In this document: one piece after another, positions 1 through 9,445 of the stretch | How positions within the stretch are numbered: the stretch's first letter is position 1 | Layout: the number at the start of each line of letters is the position of its first letter | Source of the DNA: Bordetella parapertussis | Lineage (GTDB): Bacteria > Pseudomonadota > Gammaproteobacteria > Burkholderiales > SG8-41 | NCBI GenBank assembly: GCA_945906815.1 | Contig: CAMDRT010000007.1 | Span: 1-64,000, forward strand | DNA: 64,000 nt | Direction: 5' to 3' | Notes under the pieces: generated by a model | Seen by the model: the letters and a program-made list of their open reading frames with translations, nothing else | Databases searched by the model: none | What the model was told of the DNA's origin: nothing | Translations under genes and position numbers: made by a program

Positions 1-156
1 TACGCATCCCACAGCCGCCGCTGTCTTCTCGTTGATTTTGCCATCCCATAATCGTGCCAGATTTCAGGTCACTTTGAACATCACTGTTTTCATAGGCAAT
101 TCACGACATTTTTAACCAAAAATCGCCCACACTAAGTCGCGATGACCCACAAAAAT
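1..156. other. Sequence downstream of mdh at the window edge
   Basis: No gene is recognised here. Just past the mdh stop, read on the minus strand, there is a weak ATCGC/GCGAT stem followed by a short T run. It could help termination but is too small to call as a terminator. Confidence 0.4.
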
Positions 157-1146
157 TTACCCTAAAAGATGTTTGATCGCGTCACGTTCTTCGGTCAGTT
201 CCTTGAGCGTGGCTTGCATGCGGCCACGGCTGAATTCGCTGACGTCTATGCCTTTGACGATATCTATCCTGCCCTCCTTGCACACCGCGGGGTAGCCGTA
301 CATCACGCCTTCGGCAATGCCGTAACTGCCGTCAGACGGCAGACCCATGCTCACCCAATCCCCGTCGCGCGTGCCGAACACCCAGTCGCGCACATGTTCA
401 ATCGCTGCGTTCGCTGCGCTGGCAGCCGATGACAATCCGCGCGCGTCGATAATCGCCGCGCCGCGTTTTTGTATGGTCGGGATGAAATCGTTCTCCAGCC
501 ATTGCTGATCGTTAATCATTGGCCACACTTTTTGACCGTCGGCTTCGGTAACGAAAATATCCGGGTACTGCGTCGAGGAGTGGTTGCCCCACACCGTCAG
601 TTTCTTAACGCTGGCTACAGGTTTGCCGATTTTTTGTGCCACCTGCGTGAGCGAGCGGTTGTGATCAAGGCGCATCATGGCGGTAAAATTCGACGGCTTG
701 AGGCCGGGCGCATTTTTCATCGCAATCAGGCAGTTGGTGTTGGCCGGATTGCCCACCACCAGCACTTTGACATCGCGGCTGGCGTGATCTGACAGCGCTC
801 TGCCTTGCGGCCCGAAAATCTTGCCGTTGGCTTCGAGCAGGTCCTTGCGTTCCATGCCGGGACCGCGCGGGCGCGCGCCCACCAGCAGGGCGACATCCAC
901 ATCTTTAAACGCAAGGTTCGGATCGGAGGCCGGTATCATGCTTTGCAGCAACGGAAACGCGCAGTCATCGAGCTCCATCATGACGCCGCTCAGGGCTTTT
1001 TGCGCTTTGTCGTCGGGAATCTCGAGCATCTGCAGGATCACGGGTTGATCCTTGCCGAGCATTTCACCGCTGGCGATACGGAACAGCAGGCTGTAGCCGA
1101 TCTGGCCAGCTGCGCCGGTTACCGCGACGCGCATGGGTTTTTTCAT
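157..1146 (-). CDS. mdh: Malate dehydrogenase (NAD-dependent)
   Basis: This enzyme oxidises malate to oxaloacetate with NAD+ in the cytoplasmic TCA cycle. The 329-residue protein has the Rossmann motif TGAAGQIG at residues 10-17, substrate-binding arginines in [10 protein letters not shown] (91-100), the VGNPANTN segment (131-138), and the Asp-His pair expected of the LDH/MDH family (Asp161 in MRLDHNR, His189 in WGNHSS). The length fits the cytosolic-type MDH of Burkholderiales. I chose the ATG that follows an AGGAG about 8 nt upstream; an in-frame ATG 48 nt earlier lacks such a site. It is divergent from sdhCDAB, with its own predicted sigma-70 promoter. Confidence 0.97.
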   Translation of the reverse strand: MKKPMRVAVTGAAGQIGYSLLFRIASGEMLGKDQPVILQMLEIPDDKAQKALSGVMMELDDCAFPLLQSMIPASDPNLAFKDVDVALLVGARPRGPGMERKDLLEANGKIFGPQGRALSDHASRDVKVLVVGNPANTNCLIAMKNAPGLKPSNFTAMMRLDHNRSLTQVAQKIGKPVASVKKLTVWGNHSSTQYPDIFVTEADGQKVWPMINDQQWLENDFIPTIQKRGAAIIDARGLSSAASAANAAIEHVRDWVFGTRDGDWVSMGLPSDGSYGIAEGVMYGYPAVCKEGRIDIVKGIDVSEFSRGRMQATLKELTEERDAIKHLLG

Positions 1147-1253
1147 AGTGGAACTCCTGGATTTCGGGTCTTGAAAAGCGCGCGCCGACCGCATGGGCTG
1201 TCATCAAAACAACAACGCCGACCGCGCGCACTGGAGCGTGCAATGGAGCGGCG

Positions 1254-1282
1254 ATGATAGCTAACCCCCATTACGGGGTCAA
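1254..1282 (-). promoter_or_regulatory. Predicted sigma-70 promoter of mdh
   Basis: On the minus strand a TTGACC -35 box (1277-1282) and a TATCAT -10 box (1254-1259) are separated by exactly 17 nt. This leaves a leader of about 100 nt before the mdh start. The spacer contains an ACCCC/GGGGT dyad. This is a prediction from consensus match only. Confidence 0.6.
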
Positions 1283-1383
1283 CTTTTACGCGGCGTTCAC
1301 GCACCCTGTACGCGCGCATTGGGAGCATGCATGGGATTACGCGTTGAGTGGCACTTAGGCTGTTGCACGCGACTACTTTGCTG

Positions 1384-1400
1384 TTCCGCACCATGCGGAA
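1384..1400. promoter_or_regulatory. Perfect inverted repeat upstream of sdhC (candidate operator)
   Basis: TTCCGCA and TGCGGAA form a perfect 7-bp inverted repeat around CCA. A -10-like TAGAAT follows at 1407-1412, so the repeat lies where the -35 region of an sdhC promoter would be. The position suggests a regulator-binding site, but no regulator is identifiable. Confidence 0.4.
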
Positions 1401-1520
1401 AGCTGGTAGAATTTTTCATTCCGGCACAATAGCGTGCGCCAGCGTGTATACGCTGGCGCTTCAGCGTTCCCTTGTGCTAGCCAGTCTGTCCTCGCCCTGA
1501 CCACCGAAAGAACTTATGTG

Positions 1521-1895
1521 ATGCCTGCAAGCCGTCCCAAACATCTGAATTTGATGCAAATTCGCATGCCGTTGCCGGCATTTGTTTCCATATTGCATAG
1601 AGTCAGTGGTGCGCTACTGTTCTTGGTGTTGCCTGCACTGCTGGGGTTGCTCAGCGTCAGTCTGGAATCGCAATCCTCATTCGCCTTGTTGCAGCTATGC
1701 ATCGGCCATCCCGTGACAAAAATAGTGCTGTTGGGTGTGCTGTGGGCTTATCTGCATCACTTTTGTGCAGGTATCCGGCACTTGGCGATGGATGTGCACC
1801 TGGGGCTGGAACTGGAGGTCGCGCGTGCCAGCAGTTACGCGGTGCTCGTGGTGAGCATTGCGGCGACCCTATGGATAGGGATGACACTATGGTAA
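1521..1895 (+). CDS. sdhC: Succinate dehydrogenase cytochrome b556 subunit
   Basis: Membrane anchor of complex II, binding heme b and ubiquinone together with SdhD. The 124-residue product has the conserved LHRVSG segment (25-30), part of the quinone site in this family, and the HHFCAGIRH segment (79-87) that carries the heme-ligand histidine. Three hydrophobic spans fit the fold. The start is the ATG whose product begins MPASRPKH, which matches the usual family length; a longer reading would add 29 unlikely residues. It overlaps sdhD by 7 nt, so the two are translationally coupled. Confidence 0.93.
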   Translation: MPASRPKHLNLMQIRMPLPAFVSILHRVSGALLFLVLPALLGLLSVSLESQSSFALLQLCIGHPVTKIVLLGVLWAYLHHFCAGIRHLAMDVHLGLELEVARASSYAVLVVSIAATLWIGMTLW

Positions 1896-2236
1896 AGCGC
1901 GAGGTGAGCGGCGCGCATTACGGCCTGCGTGATTGGTTGGCGCAGCGCGTCACCGCGGTAGTGATGGTGATCTACAGCGTGATCTTTCTGGCGTTGCTGC
2001 TGAAACTGCCGCAGTTCGATTACAACAGTTGGCGTGCCATGTGGGGCGGGTCTTTGATGCGCTACGCCACGTTATTGTTTTTGCTGAGTTTGTTTCTACA
2101 TGCCTGGATCGGCATGCGCAATATATTCATGGATTACATCAAGCACAGCGGTGTGCGCCTGACCTTGTATGCGCTGGTGATTCTGGCGCTGGTCGCGTAT
2201 GGCGCTTGGGCCGTGCAGATTTTGTGGGGTAGGTAA
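1889..2236 (+). CDS. sdhD: Succinate dehydrogenase hydrophobic membrane anchor subunit
   Basis: Second membrane anchor of complex II. The 115-residue protein has three predicted membrane spans, the YGLRDWLAQR amino-terminal signature and HAWIGMRNIFMDY with His71 in the position of the axial heme ligand. Its ATG lies inside the end of sdhC, and its TAA shares one base with the sdhA ATG (TAATG), so sdhC, sdhD and sdhA are tightly coupled. Confidence 0.93.
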   Translation: MVKREVSGAHYGLRDWLAQRVTAVVMVIYSVIFLALLLKLPQFDYNSWRAMWGGSLMRYATLLFLLSLFLHAWIGMRNIFMDYIKHSGVRLTLYALVILALVAYGAWAVQILWGR

Positions 2237-4002
2237 TGGCTATAGCCAAACGACAGTTCGATGCAGTGGTGGTGGGCGCAGGCGGCTCGGGCTTGCGCGC
2301 CGCGTTGCAATTGGCGGAAGCCAATTTGAAGGTGGCGGTGTTGTCCAAAGTATTTCCGACACGCTCGCACACGGTGGCAGCTCAAGGCGGCGTGTCCGCG
2401 TCATTGGGTAATGAAGAGCCGGACAACTGGCACTGGCATATGTATGACACCGTCAAAGGCTCGGATTATCTGGGCGATCAGGACGCGATAGAGTTCATGT
2501 GCCGCAAGGCGTGCGAAGCCGTGGTGGAACTCGAGCACTACGGCATGCCGTTTGACCGTCTGGACAATGGGAAAATTTATCAACGCCCGTTTGGTGGCCA
2601 CACCAGCAATTATGGTGAACGTGAAATCAAGCGTGCGTGCGCGGCGGCCGACCGCACCGGGCACGCCATGCTGCACACGCTATATCAGCGGAATGTGCGC
2701 GCGCACACCCAGTTCTTTGTCGAGTGGATGGCGCTGGATTTGATCCGCAATCAACAAGGCGATGTGCTGGGCGTGGTGGCGCTGGAAATGGAAACTGGCG
2801 AAGTGATGATCCTGCAGGCCAAAGCCACGCTGTTGGCCACGGGTGGCGCGGGCCGCATCTATTCTGCCAGCACCAACGCGTTCATCAACACCGGCGATGG
2901 TCTGGGCATGGCAGCGCGCGCGGGCATACCGCTCCAAGACATGGAGTTCTGGCAGTTCCATCCGACCGGTGTCGCGGGTGCCGGCGTATTGATTACTGAA
3001 GGCGTGCGCGGTGAAGGTGGATTTTTGCTGAATAAAAACGGCGAACGCTTCATGGAGCGTTACGCGCCTACGGTCAAAGACCTCGCCAGTCGCGATGTGG
3101 TGTCGCGCGCGATGGCTACCGAAATCAAGGAAGGCCGTGGTGCGGGCAAAGACGGGGAATACATCCTGTTGAAACTCGATCATCTCGGCGCAGATGTCAT
3201 TGATAAACGGCTGCCCGGCATCCGCGAGATCGCCAAGAAGTTCGCGAACGTGGATCCGGTGACCGATCCGATACCGGTGGTGCCTACCTGCCATTACCAG
3301 ATGGGTGGTGTGCCGACGAATATACAGGGACAAGCCGTGATGCCCGATGGCAAAGGCGGCGAGAAAATCGTGCGTGGTCTTTATGCGGCGGGCGAGTGCG
3401 CCTGCGTATCGGTGCATGGCGCGAACCGGTTGGGCACCAATTCGCTGCTGGATTTGCTGGTGTTCGGCAAATCCGCTGGCGAACAGGTGGTGAAGGACAT
3501 CGCCGCGGATGTGGCGGCCATGCCCGAGTTGGCGCGCGACGCTGCGGATATAACTATGGCGCGGCTGGCGCGGCTGGATGCCGCAACGTCTGGCGAAAGG
3601 GTCAGCGACGTGGGTGGGGAAATGCGCCGTACCATGCAGTTGCATTGCGGTGTGTTCCGCTTCCCCGATGGGCTGAGTGAGGGCGTGAGCAAAATGCTGG
3701 CCGTGGCCGAGCGCGCCAAGAGCACATTTATTCAGGACAAGAGCAAGGTGTTCAATACGGCACGAGTGGAGGCCTTGGAACTGGATAACCTGATCGAAGT
3801 GGCGATGGCAACAGCGATTTCCGCCGAAGCGCGCAAGGAATCGCGCGGCGCGCACGACCGCAGTGATCATCCGCATCGCGATGACGCGAACTGGATGAAG
3901 CACAGCTTGTGGTTCAAGGATGGTAATCGGTTGGAATACAAACCGGTGCAATTGAAACCGCTAACGGTGGCGTCTTTTGAACCGAAGGCCCGGGTGTATT
4001 GA
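2236..4002 (+). CDS. sdhA: Succinate dehydrogenase flavoprotein subunit
   Basis: Catalytic subunit that oxidises succinate to fumarate and passes electrons to the SdhB iron-sulfur clusters. The 588-residue length is normal. Visible features are the FAD motif GAGGSG (14-19), SHTVAAQGG with His45 as the covalent 8-alpha-histidyl-FAD site, HPTG and RGEGG in the substrate-capping region, CHYQMGG, and the VHGANRLGTNSLLD flavin-binding segment. Covalent flavinylation is expected to need SdhE, encoded downstream. A tandem-repeat hairpin separates it from sdhB. Confidence 0.98.
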   Translation: MAIAKRQFDAVVVGAGGSGLRAALQLAEANLKVAVLSKVFPTRSHTVAAQGGVSASLGNEEPDNWHWHMYDTVKGSDYLGDQDAIEFMCRKACEAVVELEHYGMPFDRLDNGKIYQRPFGGHTSNYGEREIKRACAAADRTGHAMLHTLYQRNVRAHTQFFVEWMALDLIRNQQGDVLGVVALEMETGEVMILQAKATLLATGGAGRIYSASTNAFINTGDGLGMAARAGIPLQDMEFWQFHPTGVAGAGVLITEGVRGEGGFLLNKNGERFMERYAPTVKDLASRDVVSRAMATEIKEGRGAGKDGEYILLKLDHLGADVIDKRLPGIREIAKKFANVDPVTDPIPVVPTCHYQMGGVPTNIQGQAVMPDGKGGEKIVRGLYAAGECACVSVHGANRLGTNSLLDLLVFGKSAGEQVVKDIAADVAAMPELARDAADITMARLARLDAATSGERVSDVGGEMRRTMQLHCGVFRFPDGLSEGVSKMLAVAERAKSTFIQDKSKVFNTARVEALELDNLIEVAMATAISAEARKESRGAHDRSDHPHRDDANWMKHSLWFKDGNRLEYKPVQLKPLTVASFEPKARVY

Positions 4003-4015
4003 TTGAACAGCAAAC

Positions 4016-4077
4016 GGCGTGAGGCGTGAAGCGTGAGGCGCGGGGTTACCCCTCACGCCTCACGCCTAACGCCTCAC
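4016..4077. repeat. Tandem-repeat-armed hairpin R1 (GTGAGGC class), sdhA/sdhB
   Basis: The left arm is three 7-nt units (GTGAGGC, GTGAAGC, GTGAGGC) and the right arm is their near-perfect reverse complement (CCTCACG, CCTCACG, CCTAACG, CCTCAC). They enclose a GGGGTTACCCC core. The element starts 14 nt after the sdhA stop. There is no T tract, and sdhB follows, so a simple terminator is unlikely. It shares its unit with R7 between fadN and fadA. Confidence 0.85.
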
Positions 4078-4112
4078 TAACAAACGCATTTAGCCTATAG
4101 ACCAAGAAAATC

Positions 4113-4808
4113 ATGCGCTTCCAGATTTACCGCTACAACCCCGAAGTGGACGCCAAGCCGCACATGCAGTATTACGATGTGGCGATGGAGCCGACCGACC
4201 GCATGTTGCTCGATGCCCTGGTGCGTATCAAGATTGAAGACGATACGTTTTCATTTCGCCGTTCGTGCCGCGAGGGTGTGTGCGGCTCGGATGCGATGAA
4301 TATCAACGGCAAAAACGGCCTGGCGTGTATTACCAAGCTGGCTGACCTGCGGGAGCCGGTGGAGATTCGGCCGTTGCCCGGTCTGCCGGTGATCCGCGAT
4401 CTGATCGTCGATATGTCGCAGTTTTTCAAGCAGTATCATTCGATCAAGCCGTACGTGGTGAACAACACGCCGCCGCCTGAAAAAGAGCGTTTGCAGTCGC
4501 CGCAAGACCGCGAAGAGCTTAACGGCCTGTATGAGTGCATACTGTGCGCCTGCTGTTCGACCGCGTGTCCGTCGTTCTGGTGGAATCCCGACAAGTTCGT
4601 TGGTCCCGCGGGCTTGTTGCAGGCCTACCGCTTCATCGCCGATACGCGGGATCAGGAAATCAACGAGCGGCTGGACAACCTCGAAGACCCGTATCGTTTG
4701 TTTCGCTGCCATTCGATCATGAATTGCGTGGATGTATGTCCCAAGAATCTGAATCCGACCAGGGCCATCGGCAAGATCAAGGATTTGCTGGTCAAGCGCA
4801 TGGTTTAA
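4113..4808 (+). CDS. sdhB: Succinate dehydrogenase iron-sulfur subunit
   Basis: Electron-transfer subunit of complex II. In 231 residues it has the 2Fe-2S ligands C52, C57, D60 and C72 (the third ligand is Asp, as in E. coli SdhB), and the 4Fe-4S/3Fe-4S ligands in CILCACCSTAC (142-152), C199, C205 and C209. The start is the only reasonable ATG. The preceding sequence has only a weak purine run, not a clear ribosome site. sdhE follows after a single base. Confidence 0.98.
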   Translation: MRFQIYRYNPEVDAKPHMQYYDVAMEPTDRMLLDALVRIKIEDDTFSFRRSCREGVCGSDAMNINGKNGLACITKLADLREPVEIRPLPGLPVIRDLIVDMSQFFKQYHSIKPYVVNNTPPPEKERLQSPQDREELNGLYECILCACCSTACPSFWWNPDKFVGPAGLLQAYRFIADTRDQEINERLDNLEDPYRLFRCHSIMNCVDVCPKNLNPTRAIGKIKDLLVKRMV

Positions 4809-4809
4809 T

Positions 4810-5043
4810 GTGAGCGAGCGAGACAGGATCATTTGGAACTGCCGCCGCGGTTTGCTGGAACTGGATTTAATACTGGAGCGATTTGTCAGTCTGCACTTCG
4901 ATCGGCTCAATGCCGGACAGACTGAGGTATTCAAGGAATTGCTGGCATACGAGGACAACGATTTGCTGGACCTGCTCATGGGCCGCGCGGAGCCGTTGGA
5001 TACGCGCCTCACTGCGGTACTGGAAATGATGCGTGCGGCTTGA
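4810..5043 (+). CDS. sdhE: FAD assembly factor SdhE (succinate dehydrogenase assembly factor)
   Basis: Small factor that promotes covalent FAD attachment to SdhA. The 77-residue protein has the family RGxxE motif (RGLLE, residues 13-17), essential for flavinylation in characterised SdhE proteins, and the usual YEDNDLLDLL segment. Translation appears to begin at a GTG one base after the sdhB stop, consistent with coupling to sdhB. Confidence 0.93.
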   Translation: MSERDRIIWNCRRGLLELDLILERFVSLHFDRLNAGQTEVFKELLAYEDNDLLDLLMGRAEPLDTRLTAVLEMMRAA

Positions 5044-5095
5044 TGGACGATGGGTTGTGGGATTGACGATTAACTGGACTTAACTGGAGATTGTT

Positions 5096-6394
5096 ATGAG
5101 CGAGAAACTGGCAACGCTGTCTTTCAGCGACGGCAAGCCCTCTGTGGACTTTCCGATCTATGGCGGCAATGAAGGCCCGGACGTTATAGACGTGCGCAGC
5201 CTTTACGGCAAAACGGGGCTGTTTACTTACGATCCCGGTTTCATGTCCACCGCAAGCTGCCGTTCGAGCATCACCTATATCGATGGCGACGTGGGAATAC
5301 TCCAGTATCGTGGTTACCCGATTGAGCAATTGGCGGAAACCTGCAGCTTTCTGGAGGTCTCCTACCTGATTCTGAACGGTGAACTGCCTAACCCGAAGCA
5401 ATTGGCGGCGTTTACGAATACCGTAACGCATCACACCATGGTGCATGAGCAACTGTCGCGCTTTTACAGCGGCTTCAGGCGCGACGCGCATCCGATGGCC
5501 GTGATGTGCGGCGTGGTCGGTGCGCTGTCGGCGTTTTACCATGATTCGATCGACATCAATGACGCGCAAAGCCGCGAGATTTCGGCCTTTCGCCTGATCG
5601 CCAAGCTGCCGACGATTACCGCGATGACCTACAAGTACACCACCGGTCAGCCGTTTATGTATCCGCGGAACAATCTGTCCTATGTGGAAAACTTCCTCTA
5701 TATGACCTTTGGTACGCCGTGTGAGGAATGGGTACCCAATCCGGTACTGACCCGAGCCATGGAACGTGTGCTGATTCTGCACATAGATCACGAACAGAAT
5801 GCTTCCACCTCCACCGTGCGTCTGGCAGGTTCGACCGGTGCTAATCCGTTTGCCTGCATCTCGGCCGGTATCGCGGCATTGTGGGGGCCCGCGCATGGCG
5901 GCGCGAATGAGGCTGTGCTAAAAATGCTGGAGGGGATCGGCGACGTGAAGAATATTCCTGCGTTCCTGCACAAGGTAAAAGTGCAGGAGGACCACACCAT
6001 GCTGATGGGCTTTGGTCACCGCGTTTACAAGAACTATGATCCGCGCGCCAAACTGATACAAAAAACCTGTCACGAAGTGCTGGAAGCGCTGGATCTCAAG
6101 GACGACAAGTTGTTCAAGCTGGCGATGGCGCTGGAAAAGGTCGCGCTGGAAGACGAGTATTTTATCAAGCGTAAACTCTACCCGAATGTCGATTTCTATT
6201 CGGGCATTGTGTATAAGGCACTCAGAATACCGGTGTCGATGTTTACCGCGATTTTCGCGCTGGCGCGTACCGTGGGTTGGATCGCGCAGTGGAATGAAAT
6301 GCTGGGTGACAAGGACGCCAAAATCGGCCGTCCGCGGCAGTTGTTTACCGGTCCCGCGCGGCGCGATTTTGTGCCCATGAGTGGCAGGAAGTGA
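5096..6394 (+). CDS. gltA: Citrate synthase (type II-like)
   Basis: Condenses oxaloacetate and acetyl-CoA to citrate. The 432-residue protein matches the hexameric bacterial enzymes in length. It contains the conserved [10 protein letters not shown] segment, PAHGGANE with the catalytic His near residue 266, [14 protein letters not shown] with the next catalytic His near 305, and NVDFYSG with the catalytic Asp near 365. A CTGGAGA ribosome site precedes the ATG. It lies 52 nt after sdhE, probably in the same transcription unit. Confidence 0.97.
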   Translation: MSEKLATLSFSDGKPSVDFPIYGGNEGPDVIDVRSLYGKTGLFTYDPGFMSTASCRSSITYIDGDVGILQYRGYPIEQLAETCSFLEVSYLILNGELPNPKQLAAFTNTVTHHTMVHEQLSRFYSGFRRDAHPMAVMCGVVGALSAFYHDSIDINDAQSREISAFRLIAKLPTITAMTYKYTTGQPFMYPRNNLSYVENFLYMTFGTPCEEWVPNPVLTRAMERVLILHIDHEQNASTSTVRLAGSTGANPFACISAGIAALWGPAHGGANEAVLKMLEGIGDVKNIPAFLHKVKVQEDHTMLMGFGHRVYKNYDPRAKLIQKTCHEVLEALDLKDDKLFKLAMALEKVALEDEYFIKRKLYPNVDFYSGIVYKALRIPVSMFTAIFALARTVGWIAQWNEMLGDKDAKIGRPRQLFTGPARRDFVPMSGRK

Positions 6395-6415
6395 AGGGCG
6401 AGGATTTAGAAAGCA

Positions 6416-6518
6416 GGACTGAGGACTGAGGACTTAGGGGCGGCGCGGCATGCCGCGCCGCGCCGTTTAGGCTCAGCACTCAGCACTCATTACTCAGCAC
6501 TCAGCACTCAGCACTGAA
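6416..6518. repeat. Tandem-repeat-armed hairpin R2 with 22-bp GC palindrome, gltA/sucA
   Basis: The left arm is GACTGAG-type 7-nt units (6416-6437). The right arm is six CTCAGCA-type units ending in CTGAAC (6472-6518). Between them, 6440-6461 is a perfect 22-bp GC-only-arm palindrome centred on CATG. The outer arms pair only partly, unlike the other elements, while the central palindrome would form a very stable stem. No T tract follows. Confidence 0.8.
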
Positions 6519-6537
6519 CTTTTAACGGCCCGCTATC

Positions 6538-9411
6538 ATGATGAAAGAGTTCCTCGGTAACTCCTACCTCTACGGTGCCAACGCGCCGTTTATTGAAGCG
6601 CTGTATGAGTCGTATCTGGCCGACCCGCAGTCTGTGGAAACGCGCTGGCGCGGTTATTTCGATGAACTGCAAAAGCTTGACGATGGTCCGCGCGACGTGT
6701 CGCATGCCGAGGTGCAGCAACGGTTTGCCGCGTTGGCGAAGGAGACCCGTTCCGCAAAGGCGGCTACCGGCAGCTTTCAAAAACAGTTTTCGGTGCTGCA
6801 ACTCATCGCCGCGTATCGCTTTCAGGGTTGCCGCGTGGCGGATGTCGATCCGTTAAAACGCATCGAGAAACCGGTGATTCCCGAGCTGGATCCCGCGTTT
6901 TACAATTTGAGCGAGAGCGACCTGGACTCGGTGTTTAACGCCGGCACCCTGCATGGCCCGTCGCAAGCCACACTGCGCGATATTCTGCAGCGGCTCAAAG
7001 CAACCTATTGCAGCGGCATTGGCGCCGAGATCATGTACATCTCGGATATCCCGCAAAAGCGCTGGCTGCTGGAGCGCTTCGAACCCACGCTGGCGCGTCC
7101 GCGCTACGATGCGCAGTACAAAAAACATCTGCTGGAGCGGCTCACAGCGGCCGAGACGCTGGAAAAATATCTCAATGCCAAATACGTCGGGCAAACGCGA
7201 TTTTCGCTCGAAGGCGCTGATGCCTTGATTCCGCTGCTGGATAACCTGCTGCAACGCGCAGGCGCCGCAGGGGTGCAGGAACTGGTCATAGGCATGGCGC
7301 ATCGTGGCCGGCTCAATGTGCTGGTGAATACGCTGGGTAAAATGCCCAAGGATTTATTCTCGTCGTTCGAGGGCAAGCAAAACCCGGAAGTGCTGGCGGG
7401 CGACGTGAAATACCACGATGGCCACTCCTCGGACATTATGACCCCCGGCGGGCCGATGCATGCGATGCTGGCGTTTAACCCCTCGCATCTGGAAATCGTC
7501 AATCCGGTGGTTGAAGGTTCGGTGCGTGCGCGCCAGCACCGGCGCCGCGATCACGCCGGAGATCAAGTATTGCCGGTGGTGATACACGGCGACGCGTCGA
7601 TGGCCGGGCAGGGCGTGGTGATGGAAACATTGAATCTGGCGCAGACGCGCGGTTATGGCACCGGCGGCACGGTGCATATCGTGATTAACAATCAAATCGG
7701 CTTCACCACCTCCGACCCGCGTGATTCGCGTTCGACACTGTATTGTTCGGATATCGCAAAGATGCTGGAAGTGCCGATCTTTCATGTCAACGGAGATGAC
7801 CCTGAAGCGGTGTGTTTTGTGACGGAAATCGCCCTCGATTACCGCATGAAATTCCACAAAGACGCGGTGATCGATATGGTGTGTTACCGCAGGCTCGGTC
7901 ACAACGAGCAGGACGAGCCGATGGTGACGCAGCCGCTGATGTACAAGCGCATCCACGCGCACCCAACGCCGCGCAAAGTGTACGCCGAGCGCCTGGCGCG
8001 GGAAGGCGTAGTCAGCGAGGCCGAGGCTGATGCAGCGGTGGCCACCTGCCGCGACGCACTGGATCGCGGCTATCATACCAATCAAACGATTTTGTCTAAC
8101 TACAAGCCGCCGTTCGAGGCCAACTGGGCGCCGTACAAGGACGCCAAGTGGAACGACAAGGACGATACGCGTTTGCCGATGGAAACACTGCAAATGCTGG
8201 CGCGCAAAATCTGCGCCGTGCCGGCGAATTTTCAGTTGCATCCGCGTGTTGAAAAAATCATGCAGGACCGGCGTTTGATGGCCGAAGGCAAGCTGCCGCT
8301 GGATTGGGGTATGGCCGAATTGCTCGCCTACGCCACCTTGCTCAATGAAGGATATTCAATTCGTTTATCGGGACAAGACGCGGGGCGCGGCACGTTTTTC
8401 CATCGCCACGCCGTATTGCATGATCAGCATCGCGAGCGCTGGGATCAGGGTGTGCATGTGCCGTTGCATCATCTGGGGGCACATCAGGGTGATTTCGCGG
8501 CCATCGATTCGGTATTGTCCGAAGAAGCCGTGCTCGCTTTTGAATACGGCTATGCCACCGCCGGCCCCAATGATCTGGTGATCTGGGAGGCGCAATATGG
8601 CGATTTCGCCAACGGCGCGCAGGTGGTTATCGATCAGTTCATTGCGTCGGGGGAAGTGAAGTGGGGACGCCTGTGCGGGCTCACCATGATGCTGCCGCAC
8701 GGCTATGAAGGCGCGGGGCCGGAACATTCTTCTGCGCGCATAGAACGGTTCCTGCAATTGTGCTCGGACTACAACATGCAGGTGTGTGTGCCGGCGACGC
8801 CGGTGCAGATGTATTACCTGCTGCGCAGGCAGATGGTGCGGCCGTATCGCAAGCCGCTGGTAATTTTTTCGCCCAAGAGTTTGCTGCGCCACAAGGAGTC
8901 GGTGTCGCCGCTGGAAGAATTTGCCGACGACAAGTTTCGCCCGGTGAACGAGGATTGGGAAGAGCAGGAAATCAATGCCGATAAGGTGCAACGCGTCATT
9001 CTGTGCAGCGGCAAGGTGTTTTACGATCTGCGCGCCGAACGCCGCAGCCGCGGCACGCGCGATCTGCCGCTGGTGCGCATCGCGCAGTTGTATCCGTTTT
9101 CGCATGACGATTTTCGCTCTATTATTGTGCGCTACAAGAATGCGACCGAAATCGTGTGGTGTCAGGAGGAGCCGCGCAATCAGGGGGCGTGGCGGCACAT
9201 ACAGCATTACCTGCTGCGTAACCTGCTGCCGCACCAAAAACTGTTTTATGCCGGACGCGAATCGTCGGCCACGCCGGCTGCCGGCTACAAGTCATTGCAT
9301 GACAAGCAGCAGAAAGAACTGGTCAATCAGGCATTAATGCTGGCGGGTGGCAGCGAGCCGTTGAGCGTCACTAACCGCCCGCGTCCGCTGGCTGCGGGAG
9401 AAGAAAATTAA
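6538..9411 (+). CDS. sucA: 2-oxoglutarate dehydrogenase E1 component
   Basis: Thiamine-diphosphate-dependent decarboxylase of the 2-oxoglutarate dehydrogenase complex. At 957 residues it is full length. Recognisable family blocks are GMAHRGRLNVL (near 258), FNPSHLEIVNPVVEGS, IHGDASMAGQGVVMET, the ThDP-binding VNGDDPEAV segment, CYRRLGHNEQDEP, GRGTFFHRHAV, DSVLSEEAVLAFEYGY, FGDFANG-like DFANGAQVVIDQF and LPHGYEGAGPEHSSAR. Two ATGs are adjacent, and neither has a clear ribosome site after the hairpin. sucB follows after 34 nt. Confidence 0.97.
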   Translation: MMKEFLGNSYLYGANAPFIEALYESYLADPQSVETRWRGYFDELQKLDDGPRDVSHAEVQQRFAALAKETRSAKAATGSFQKQFSVLQLIAAYRFQGCRVADVDPLKRIEKPVIPELDPAFYNLSESDLDSVFNAGTLHGPSQATLRDILQRLKATYCSGIGAEIMYISDIPQKRWLLERFEPTLARPRYDAQYKKHLLERLTAAETLEKYLNAKYVGQTRFSLEGADALIPLLDNLLQRAGAAGVQELVIGMAHRGRLNVLVNTLGKMPKDLFSSFEGKQNPEVLAGDVKYHDGHSSDIMTPGGPMHAMLAFNPSHLEIVNPVVEGSVRARQHRRRDHAGDQVLPVVIHGDASMAGQGVVMETLNLAQTRGYGTGGTVHIVINNQIGFTTSDPRDSRSTLYCSDIAKMLEVPIFHVNGDDPEAVCFVTEIALDYRMKFHKDAVIDMVCYRRLGHNEQDEPMVTQPLMYKRIHAHPTPRKVYAERLAREGVVSEAEADAAVATCRDALDRGYHTNQTILSNYKPPFEANWAPYKDAKWNDKDDTRLPMETLQMLARKICAVPANFQLHPRVEKIMQDRRLMAEGKLPLDWGMAELLAYATLLNEGYSIRLSGQDAGRGTFFHRHAVLHDQHRERWDQGVHVPLHHLGAHQGDFAAIDSVLSEEAVLAFEYGYATAGPNDLVIWEAQYGDFANGAQVVIDQFIASGEVKWGRLCGLTMMLPHGYEGAGPEHSSARIERFLQLCSDYNMQVCVPATPVQMYYLLRRQMVRPYRKPLVIFSPKSLLRHKESVSPLEEFADDKFRPVNEDWEEQEINADKVQRVILCSGKVFYDLRAERRSRGTRDLPLVRIAQLYPFSHDDFRSIIVRYKNATEIVWCQEEPRNQGAWRHIQHYLLRNLLPHQKLFYAGRESSATPAAGYKSLHDKQQKELVNQALMLAGGSEPLSVTNRPRPLAAGEEN

Positions 9412-9445
9412 CGCTAAGAACAGCCTGGGACTCTAAGGTGATGCC

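Larger units (their letters stand above)
1147..1520. other. Divergent mdh/sdhC intergenic region
   Basis: This 374-nt gap between the divergent mdh and sdhC genes has no coding sequence I can support. It holds a candidate mdh promoter on the minus strand and a perfect inverted repeat near the probable sdhC promoter, both listed separately. I see no regulator gene in the gap, although some Burkholderiales carry a GntR gene there. Confidence 0.6.

Noticed and set aside
2680..3951. Long minus-strand reading frame inside sdhA
   Set aside because: It is antisense to a clear gene, with no family features; it reflects GC-rich codon bias.
8365..9237. Minus-strand reading frame within sucA
   Set aside because: Antisense shadow of the E1 gene.
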